Part shown: positions 1 through 4,957 of the stretch, piece after piece | How the letters are laid out: each line of letters starts with the position of its first letter | Position numbering within the stretch: the stretch's first letter is position 1 | Assembly: GCA_004294195.1 (NCBI GenBank) | Contig: REAQ01000187.1 | Span: 1-7,956 of the forward strand | DNA: 7,956 nt | Reading direction: 5' to 3' | Source: Sphingobacteriales bacterium | GTDB taxonomy: Bacteria > Bacteroidota > Bacteroidia > Chitinophagales > Chitinophagaceae | Translations under genes and position numbers: made by a program | The notes under the pieces: generated by a model | What the model was told of the DNA's origin: nothing | Database searches by the model: none | Seen by the model: only the letters and a program-made list of their open reading frames with translations

Positions 1-1
1 G

Positions 2-64
2 GCCTTCATGTGGTCAACTGGTGTACAGTATGTATTTAATCCGTTTAAAAAGGATAAAAAGTAA
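2..64 (+). CDS. C-terminal end of an unidentified upstream protein (partial)
   Basis: A reading frame open from the window edge encodes about 20 residues (AFMWSTGVQYVFNPFKKDKK) and ends in TAA at 62-64. That TAA shares its last A with the ATG of the next gene (TAATG). This tight overlap suggests one operon with possible translational coupling, and it is the main reason to believe the frame is real. The peptide reads like the end of a beta-strand (GVQYVFNPF) followed by a lysine-rich tail, which could fit an outer-membrane or secreted protein. Too little is visible to name a family. The coding call rests on the overlap and on the absence of any other explanation for the first 60 bases. Confidence 0.5.
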   Translation, partial: AFMWSTGVQYVFNPFKKDKK

Positions 65-1466
65 TGAAGAAGCTAACGATAGCAGCATTGATCATTGCAA
101 TGATCTCCTGCAATAAAGATATAGAGCAAAGAGAAATTCCTGCGTTTGAACCGGTACAATTGGACACTTTAGGTGGAATATGGAGAACGGTACATTTGAC
201 CAGTGGCGCCGAGATTCCTGTATTGGCACCGGAATCGGTGACCTCCGCAAGCTATAGAGCAGAGCTGGATCAGATTGTAAGCCTGCAAACAGGTCTTACG
301 GCAGATGACAATAGACGCATTCAGACATGGAAAAATAGTGGTGTGATCAAGTGGAATGAAGTGGCTCGGGAACTGGTTGCCGTATACAACCTTCCGCCAA
401 AGGCAAATCCGGATGGTACCTATCCTGCTCCCAGCGCAGCAAACCCCGGTGCTATTCCTAAGATAGCAGGATTAAATCACTGGAACCCCTGCAAACGGGT
501 TTACCTTCCTATCCTTCTGAAGATGCTGCAGTGGCACAGGTGGCCTACCGGATGTTGAAAGTATTGTTCCCTAATGATACCGTGATGCTGAAGCAATTAG
601 CTGATGATCAAAAACGGGCCAAACTCGTTTCAGGTACTGCATCTTCTACCGATATCGCGGCGGGCGAGGCCATTGCAAATGCAGTGGCGGAAAAAGCCTT
701 GGCAAGACTGCGTACAGATGGTATGGGACAAGCCGCCGGAAACCCCACCATTTGGGCACAGCTGGAATCAAACGCAGCCGCAAGAGGAAATACCATGACT
801 TGGAAAAGCATGGAAACGCCTGCAAGACCCATGATGCTGGCGATGTTTGGAAACGTGAAACTTTGGCAGATCAATACTAAGCAAAGAGATTCACTAAGGC
901 CAGAGCCCCCACCTTATCCTGGCTCTGAAAAGTTCAAACAGGAATTGGCCGAAGTGGCATCTATTAAAAGAAACACAAACTCTAAGGAGTGGCAAATTGC
1001 TTTGTATTGGGCCGATGGCGTTGGTACATATACACCACCCGGTCATTGGAATGAGATCGCTTCGTTTAAAATAGCCGGAGAGAAACTAAGTGAACTGAGA
1101 ACAGCCAGGGCATTTAGTTTATTGAATATGGCGATGGCTGACGCAGGAATCTGCGTATGGGATACGAAGTCGTACTATTTTACGGCCCGTCCCAGTCAGG
1201 CTGATCCTTCCCTGAAAACCATTGGCCTGCCTAATTTCCCAAGTTATACTTCGGGACATTCTACCTTTTCTGGTGCTGCCGCTTCGGTATTGGGTTATCT
1301 TTTTCCATCCTCCGCAGCAACCTACTCGAAGATGGCTTTGGAGGCGAGTGAATCAAGGATCTATGGCGGAATTCATTTTAGATCTGATTGCGAAGTTGGC
1401 TTAAGATGCGGCAACGCCATCGGTAGTTTCTCTGTGAATTTCGGCCGCAATGACGGCAGTCAATGA
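64..1466 (+). pseudogene. PAP2 / vanadium-haloperoxidase-like lipoprotein, disrupted by internal deletion and frameshift
   Basis: The 5' part (64 to about 461) encodes a lipoprotein signal with lipobox AMISC, then the usual N-terminal region of the Bacteroidota PAP2/haloperoxidase-like family (WNEVARELVAVYNLPP). The 3' part is in another frame, from about 462 (DSRIKSL, then LPSYPSEDA) to the TGA at 1464-1466. It carries the complete acid-phosphatase/haloperoxidase site: K-x6-RP (Lys codon 1167, RP 1188-1193), PSYTSGHS (His codon 1257) and R-x5-H-x3-D (Arg codon 1356, His codon 1374). Between NPGAIPK and DSRIK the family normally has roughly 40 residues, including the segment up to YNRP. They are absent here, and the frame change implies a loss of 3n+1 bases. 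Intact relatives act outside the inner membrane as phosphatases or haloperoxidases; the substrate is unknown. As written the sequence gives a 164-residue product with no active site. A true deletion is most likely; an assembly error is possible. Confidence 0.8.
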
Positions 1467-1471
1467 GGAGT

Positions 1472-1499
1472 CATTGGGCACTAGGCATTGGGCATTGCC
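1472..1499. repeat. 28-bp array of four degenerate heptamers (array A)
   Basis: Four exact 7-base units lie end to end just after the stop of the PAP2 gene: CATTGGG at 1472, CACTAGG at 1479, CATTGGG at 1486 and CATTGCC at 1493. Read on the minus strand, the third unit (CCTAGTG) is the divergent one against the base form CCCAATG. The array sits immediately beyond the terminator of the minus-strand RNA unit A. A similar four-unit array occupies the equivalent place beside unit B. Confidence 0.65.
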
Positions 1500-1503
1500 G
1501 CAT

Positions 1504-1540
1504 AAAAAACTCCATCCTTTGTGGGATGGAGTTTCTTTAT
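1504..1540. terminator. Bidirectional intrinsic terminator between the PAP2 gene and RNA unit A
   Basis: An 11-bp perfect stem (1507-1517 with 1524-1534, core ACTCCATCC/GGATGGAGT) closes a 6-base loop. A run of six A precedes it on the plus strand, which is a T-run when read on the minus strand. On the plus side the tail is TTTCTTTATT. It can therefore end transcription of the PAP2 gene and, with the better U-tract, of the minus-strand RNA unit A. Confidence 0.85.
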
Positions 1541-1541
1541 T

Positions 1542-1593
1542 GTTAGCCTGTACTTTCTCGAATTTATTCCGGTGTTTAACTGGATTGGCTAAC
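1542..1593 (-). other. GUUAGCC/GGCUAAC stem-loop near the 3' end of RNA unit A
   Basis: GTTAGCC at 1542-1548 and GGCTAAC at 1587-1593 are exact inverted complements (7 bp) separated by 38 nt. The same two arms, 37 nt apart, occur in unit B at 1961-1967 and 2005-2011. In both units the arm lies just before the terminator hairpin, while the loop sequence differs. This is what a conserved RNA stem would look like. Confidence 0.5.
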
Positions 1594-1787
1594 TTGGTTT
1601 CCTCAAGGGTTGGATCCGGTTTTAAATAGGTTTGGGGTTTCGTTCTCAGGATCTGGATAAGTTTCTCAAAGGTTTAGGATCGGGTGTTTTTCTAAGGTTG
1701 GATTCCAGGTTTAGATTTGGGATGGATGGATTATTAAGTTTTTGTTTTTCTAAAGGATCGGATCGTTGTTGTCATGCATTAACAATA

Positions 1788-1819
1788 CAAAGATGATAAC
1801 TAATTCGCTTGTTTTCAGA
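1788..1819 (-). promoter_or_regulatory. Predicted promoter of RNA unit A
   Basis: Read on the minus strand, TCTG at 1819-1816 is followed after exactly 20 nt by CATCTTTG at 1795-1788. This is one mismatch in each box from the Bacteroidota consensus TTTG-N19-21-TAnnTTTG. Unit B has the identical CATCTTTG with the same 20-nt spacer. Predicted transcription start is about 1783. Confidence 0.5.
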
Positions 1820-1833
1820 TGATTTAGATCATT

Positions 1834-1853
1834 GACAGTAAACTGTCGATGAA
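1834..1853 (-). promoter_or_regulatory. Upstream element of RNA unit A: palindrome plus TTCATCGAC
   Basis: A perfect palindrome GACAGT-AA-ACTGTC spans 1834-1847 and runs into GTCGATGAA at 1845-1853 (TTCATCGAC on the minus strand). The nonamer sits 25 nt upstream of the -33 box. In unit B the same nonamer sits 26 nt upstream of its -33 box (2309-2317). The matched position suggests a shared activator or operator site; the palindrome itself is present only in unit A. Confidence 0.35.
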
Positions 1854-1893
1854 CGAGCATAAAACTTCGATTAGTAGGAGTTTTAGGTTGCTT

Positions 1894-1921
1894 GCCAATA
1901 GCCATTAGCTACTAGCCAATA
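1894..1921. repeat. 28-bp array of four degenerate heptamers (array B)
   Basis: Four 7-base units lie end to end: GCCAATA at 1894, GCCATTA at 1901, GCTACTA at 1908 and GCCAATA at 1915. The third unit is the divergent one, as in array A read on the minus strand (CCCAATG base form, CCTAGTG third). The array abuts the terminator of RNA unit B on its downstream side. Its orientation is inverted relative to array A. Confidence 0.65.
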
Positions 1922-1923
1922 GC

Positions 1924-1955
1924 AAAACGAGACGGCTAAATGCCGTCTCGTTTTT
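1924..1955. terminator. Bidirectional intrinsic terminator of RNA unit B
   Basis: A 13-bp perfect stem (1924-1936 with 1942-1954, core CGAGACGGC/GCCGTCTCG) closes a TAAAT loop. It is flanked by an A-run on the left and a T-run on the right, so it can terminate in both directions. No plus-strand gene needs it nearby, so its likely role is to end the minus-strand RNA unit B and any trehalase read-through. Confidence 0.85.
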
Positions 1956-1960
1956 AATAT

Positions 1961-2011
1961 GTTAGCCTGCGTGTGCAATTTTGTATTCTTGCGGTTTTCA
2001 ATGGGGCTAAC
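1961..2011 (-). other. GUUAGCC/GGCUAAC stem-loop near the 3' end of RNA unit B
   Basis: GTTAGCC at 1961-1967 pairs with GGCTAAC at 2005-2011 across a 37-nt loop, matching the 38-nt version in unit A. The loop also holds a small GCAA/TTGC inverted repeat (1973-1993 region). The arm and spacing are conserved while the loop has diverged. Confidence 0.5.
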
Positions 2012-2250
2012 GAATTTTAACTGGTCTTCAATAGATAGGATTTCATTGGCTTCAAGGGATGCTTGGATTTTTTCGGATAGTTTGGACTTCGGCTTTAACA
2101 GGATTGGATAAATGTCTTTGATCAGCGCTTGTTTCAAAGGATTGGATTCGGTTGGTTCTTCAGGACTTGAGCTTTTCTAAGGATTCAGGATTCTGGGTTT
2201 CTAGGTTTCTTGGATTCCGGTTTTCAGTAGGTATCGTTTCGTTGACAAGA

Positions 2251-2282
2251 CAAAGATGCGACGCGTTTTTGGTTGATACAAA
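2251..2282 (-). promoter_or_regulatory. Predicted promoter of RNA unit B
   Basis: Read on the minus strand, an exact TTTG (2282-2279) is followed after 20 nt by CATCTTTG (2258-2251). This is a single mismatch from the Bacteroidota consensus TTTG-N19-21-TAnnTTTG. Predicted start is about 2246. Box sequence and spacing match the promoter of unit A. Confidence 0.55.
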
Positions 2283-2308
2283 GGCATTTAGACTATTAGC
2301 CATTTATC

Positions 2309-2317
2309 GTCGATGAA
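2309..2317 (-). promoter_or_regulatory. TTCATCGAC element upstream of RNA unit B
   Basis: The nonamer TTCATCGAC (minus strand) lies 26 nt upstream of the -33 box. The identical nonamer is 25 nt upstream of the unit A promoter. It overlaps a short ATCG-T-CGAT inverted repeat (2306-2314). This could be a binding site for a shared regulator, but only two instances are visible. Confidence 0.3.
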
Positions 2318-2347
2318 TCGCCCTTTTTTTCCGATGTGCAGAAAAAC

Positions 2348-3985
2348 CTACTGCTCAATGAATTGGCTTAAAGCAAGAAATACACCGTTTGTCCAGCCGA
2401 ATCCATCCTGCGAAGGGTATTCTCCTCCTCCTGCATCCAACTGTGTGTTGAATACGTTGTACTTTTCCATTAGTTTTCCTGTCCTGCCATATACATCCTT
2501 ATTGAGTTTCAGCCATTTAATCGCTGCCAACTTCGCTTCATCCGTAAAATAATAGTTCTGTAAGGCCCTGATGCTCACCCATTGGAGTGGGGCCCAGCCA
2601 TTGGGCGCATCCCATTGTTGTTTCGTGTTGAAGGTAGTAGTTGAAAATCCGCCATCTTTCAGCAGTTCTTTATTGGCGATCTCTACCTGCCTGGCAGCCC
2701 TTTGTTTGTCGCTGATTTTCAGGAACAATGGATACATCCCGGCAAGGGTAATGGCGTCAGATACTTTCTTGTTGATGAAATGATAATCGGCATACATCCC
2801 TTTGCTTTCATTCCAGCAATATTGTTCAATCGCTTTTTTGCGCGCTTTGGCGAGGCTTTCATATTTAGCGGCCATTGCACTCTTGTCTGCGATCTCTGTT
2901 GGCGTTTTGGCTTGCTTCTGCACGTATGCAAGCCTGATGATGCTTTCGATTTCATAGAGCAGGCAGTTCAGGTCTACCGGTGCATAGAATGCCGTTTCAA
3001 TAGTGGAGATATCATTAGGGTCCCTGAACCAACGGGAAGAGAAGTCCCAGCCGCTGGCCGCACCTGCCCGCAGGTGCTGATAGATCTCTATTTTTTTTGC
3101 ATCTGCTGCTTTCTCGGCCTGGTTGGCATTTTTAAAGGTGGCTGTTGCAAGGAAGGCCTTGGCAGCTTTCTCTGCTGTTTCTACATCTTCACGGTAACTC
3201 TCCTGCCGTGGTATGGTGGCATCGTCCCAATATCGATTCAGGATAGCGCCATCATCCAGTTTCACTACTCTTTTGTTGGCCGCGCCTGGCTTCAACTTCT
3301 CCGAACCCTCCATCCAGTACTGGTACTCTTTTTCCATAGCCGGGAGAAATGCTGCATAGATCTCTTTTCCCTTAACATCGGCAAGCAATTGCACCATCAT
3401 TGCAAAGAATGGTGGCTGCGAACGGGTAAGGTAGTAGGTGCGATTTCCATTGGGAATATGTCCGTACGTATTGATCAGATAAGCGAAATTTTTCACCATC
3501 TGATGGATGGTTTCTATCTCCCCGCTTTCTTTTAAGCCTAGCATGGTAAAATAAGAATCCCAATAGTATACCTCCCTGAATCTGCCTCCGGGAACAATGT
3601 AAGGATGCGGAAGCGGTAACAATGAACTCCCTTCTTTTTTGACATCGGGTTCACGCTTCAGCACGGTCCAGAGATTTTTGATATGGGCCGTGATATCTTT
3701 TTCCTGTTGTACATAGTTGAGTTGTGGCGCTGCGGGAATATCAAAATTGTCTTTGACAAATTTCTCCAAAGAAAATCCCGGCGTTGTTTTCGTTTTTTTG
3801 TATTCTGATAAAATCGCTTTGGGTTCTCTTTTTGGGATGCAATCCACAAATGTTTTCCCATCGGGAAAAACTTTTTGCATCTGTACGTCCACAAACAAAT
3901 CGCCAAACAACTGGTCCGGAGTGGACTGCGCCTTGAGCAAAGCCATGAACGCCAGACCGCTGATCATCAGGAATATCTTCTTCAT
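2348..3985 (-). CDS. treA: Periplasmic trehalase (GH37)
   Basis: This 545-residue protein hydrolyses alpha,alpha-trehalose to two glucose molecules, probably in the periplasm. A signal peptide (residues 1 to about 19, MKKIFLMISGLAFMALLKA) precedes a full-length glycoside hydrolase 37 domain. Both family signatures are present: PGGRFREVYYWDSY at 132-145 and QWDAPNGWAP at 457-466. The expected general acid is Asp314 in SGWDFSSRW and the catalytic base is Glu522 in GGGEYPSQDGFGW, by analogy with E. coli TreA. The length is normal and no key residue is missing. The start is supported by the signal peptide. It is divergent from the lipoprotein gene at 4071 across 85 bp. No convincing promoter was found: a TAATTTG near 4002-4008 is only a partial match. 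No strong terminator follows the TAG, so the transcript may continue into RNA unit B. Confidence 0.96.
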   Translation of the reverse strand: MKKIFLMISGLAFMALLKAQSTPDQLFGDLFVDVQMQKVFPDGKTFVDCIPKREPKAILSEYKKTKTTPGFSLEKFVKDNFDIPAAPQLNYVQQEKDITAHIKNLWTVLKREPDVKKEGSSLLPLPHPYIVPGGRFREVYYWDSYFTMLGLKESGEIETIHQMVKNFAYLINTYGHIPNGNRTYYLTRSQPPFFAMMVQLLADVKGKEIYAAFLPAMEKEYQYWMEGSEKLKPGAANKRVVKLDDGAILNRYWDDATIPRQESYREDVETAEKAAKAFLATATFKNANQAEKAADAKKIEIYQHLRAGAASGWDFSSRWFRDPNDISTIETAFYAPVDLNCLLYEIESIIRLAYVQKQAKTPTEIADKSAMAAKYESLAKARKKAIEQYCWNESKGMYADYHFINKKVSDAITLAGMYPLFLKISDKQRAARQVEIANKELLKDGGFSTTTFNTKQQWDAPNGWAPLQWVSIRALQNYYFTDEAKLAAIKWLKLNKDVYGRTGKLMEKYNVFNTQLDAGGGEYPSQDGFGWTNGVFLALSQFIEQ

Positions 3986-4070
3986 AATTATTTCTATCGA
4001 TACAAATTACAGAATCCCCCAGATTTGTGTCATGATATTAAGAACGCTTTAAATCAATTATATTTATACT

Positions 4071-4898
4071 ATGGTCAAAGTGCAGTTGCTAATCCTGTTA
4101 TTATCTGTGCTGTTCATCTCTTGTAACCAGCCCAGATTTATTTATAACCAAAATAGTAGGAACGTACATTTTTTCAACGAGAAGGGTCAATCTCGTATTG
4201 CGGCAGCCGTAACAACCGGGCCAACAAGAGGAGGACTAGACTCTATGAGTAATTACAATACGGGATATGATTTTCAGGGGGCTTATGCCGTCACGAGAAA
4301 TTTTGCCATACAGGGCGGCTATTATTCCCGAAGAGAACGGGATTTGATTTCTTGGGACAATAACACCTTTGTTTGGTCAGACGTTCGCTATCGTAGAAGT
4401 GGTTGGGAGTTGGGGGGATCTTATTTTGTCCCGATGGATAATGGGGCATTCACTTTTTTTCATATTGATGCGGGAGTTGGACTTACAAAAAATAGCTTTA
4501 CGGATAACGGAGGTTTGCTGGACACGTCAAATGCAGTGATAGATTATAGCAAGTCATATAAAGATAGGCAACTCAGAATCTTTGCTCAGCCTGGATTGTA
4601 TACAGGTAAAGGTGGAGTGCAGTTTGGCACGGGCTTTAGGGTTCAGTGGTCAAAGTACAGTGATGTGATCACAGATTATAGTCAGGTTGAAAAAGCCACA
4701 CTAAGACTGAGTGGTCTTAATGAACTTTTTAGTGTTGAACCGTATATGATTTTTAGGTTTGGCCCTTCTTCTATACCCGGTTTGCGGCTGGAGTTGCAGT
4801 CTTCTTTTAACCTGGCTTCCGCAGATCGTTGGGTAAGAGGCTGGTATATTGGAATGGGACTTGTGGTTGATCCTTTGCGCTTTAGGTTGAAGCACTAG
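4071..4898 (+). CDS. Predicted lipoprotein with beta-barrel-like body, function unknown
   Basis: This 275-residue protein starts with a short hydrophobic signal and a lipobox ending at Cys18 (LFISC), so it should be lipidated and exported. The rest is rich in alternating aromatic and polar residues with repeated Gly/Tyr strands (for example GAYAVTRNFAIQGGYYSRRERD, WELGGSYF, FFHIDAGVGL, VQFGTGFRVQWSKY). This pattern is typical of outer-membrane beta-barrel proteins. It also shows the wording common to Bacteroidota barrel proteins, such as YAVTRNFAIQGGY. The family is not recognised. No Shine-Dalgarno sequence precedes the ATG. A TATATTTA at 4059-4066 resembles the -7 box but would give an almost leaderless mRNA, and no good -33 box is present. 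It may be a stand-alone gene, since icmF downstream has its own promoter 35 bp after this stop. Confidence 0.8.
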   Translation: MVKVQLLILLLSVLFISCNQPRFIYNQNSRNVHFFNEKGQSRIAAAVTTGPTRGGLDSMSNYNTGYDFQGAYAVTRNFAIQGGYYSRRERDLISWDNNTFVWSDVRYRRSGWELGGSYFVPMDNGAFTFFHIDAGVGLTKNSFTDNGGLLDTSNAVIDYSKSYKDRQLRIFAQPGLYTGKGGVQFGTGFRVQWSKYSDVITDYSQVEKATLRLSGLNELFSVEPYMIFRFGPSSIPGLRLELQSSFNLASADRWVRGWYIGMGLVVDPLRFRLKH

Positions 4899-4908
4899 AA
4901 AGGTGGTT

Positions 4909-4940
4909 TTAGTAGGGGTTAATGGGAATACTTATCTTTG
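4909..4940 (+). promoter_or_regulatory. Predicted icmF promoter
   Basis: TATCTTTG at 4933-4940 is a perfect match to the Bacteroidota -7 box TAnnTTTG. TTAG at 4909-4912 lies 20 nt upstream as a 3-of-4 match to the -33 TTTG. The predicted start near 4945-4947 gives a leader of only about a dozen bases before the ATG at 4958. Confidence 0.55.
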
Positions 4941-4942
4941 GG

Positions 4943-4956
4943 CTAACAATTGTTAG
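4943..4956. promoter_or_regulatory. Perfect 14-bp palindrome at the icmF transcription start
   Basis: CTAACAATTGTTAG is fully self-complementary and ends one base before the icmF ATG, three bases after the -7 box. Its position over the predicted start site fits an operator that would block initiation. Alternatively it allows local pairing in the very short mRNA leader. No regulator is encoded in the window. Confidence 0.4.
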
Positions 4957-4957
4957 T

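Larger units (their letters stand above)
1504..1783 (-). ncRNA. Putative small RNA, unit A (about 280 nt)
   Basis: No open frame in this stretch looks like a protein, yet it has the parts of a transcription unit on the minus strand. It has a Bacteroidota-type promoter at 1788-1819, an A/C-rich body, a GUUAGCC/GGCUAAC stem (1587-1593 with 1542-1548, 38-nt loop) and a strong terminator. The body repeats a degenerate motif about five times (RNA sense AUCCUU-AGAAAAAC), near 1596-1617, 1636-1653, 1661-1681, 1686-1700 and 1744-1759. Unit B at 1923-2246 has the same parts in the same order with diverged sequence, which argues for a maintained RNA rather than random spacer. The family is not recognised. 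The start is estimated from promoter position and the end from the terminator. Decayed coding DNA is the main alternative. Confidence 0.5.
1923..2246 (-). ncRNA. Putative small RNA, unit B (about 320 nt), paralogous to unit A
   Basis: This is the second copy of the arrangement seen at 1504-1783: promoter (2251-2282), A/C-rich body, GUUAGCC/GGCUAAC stem and strong terminator. The body again carries about five degenerate copies of the AUCCUU-GAAAC-like motif (RNA sense), near 2049-2069, 2131-2149, 2154-2168, 2171-2186 and 2195-2218. CCAGUUAAA and CAGGCUAACA near the 3' end match unit A. An 84-codon frame (2137-1883) covers part of it. That frame runs through the stem, the terminator and into the heptamer array, has no counterpart in unit A and resembles no known protein, so it is judged spurious. 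The unit starts about 100 bp after the trehalase stop on the same strand and no good terminator lies between, so read-through from trehalase is possible. Confidence 0.5.

Noticed and set aside
455..540. Programmed ribosomal frameshift in the PAP2-like gene
   Set aside because: There is no slippery heptamer or stimulatory structure at the junction. About 40 family residues are also missing, which frameshifting cannot restore.
1861..1884. Extra hairpin AAAACTTC/GGAGTTTT between the two RNA units
   Set aside because: It is an 8-bp A/T-rich stem with a G-T pair and no equivalent beside unit A, so it is too weak to call as a site.
1883..2137. 84-codon open frame on the minus strand in RNA unit B
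   Set aside because: It reads through the GUUAGCC stem, the terminator hairpin and into the heptamer array. It has no counterpart in the paralogous unit A and resembles no known protein.
2318..2347. Terminator after the trehalase stop
   Set aside because: Only a weak TTTTTC/GAAAAA inverted repeat is present, with no GC-rich stem and no following T-run in the trehalase direction.
1467..2347. CRISPR array or mobile-element remnant
   Set aside because: The repeats are 7-mers and degenerate motifs without equal-length unique spacers. No terminal inverted repeats, target duplications or transposase fragments were seen.
2702..3535. 277-codon plus-strand open frame
   Set aside because: It lies wholly antisense to trehalase, which has complete GH37 signatures. 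The translation is Cys/Phe-rich and shows no domain.
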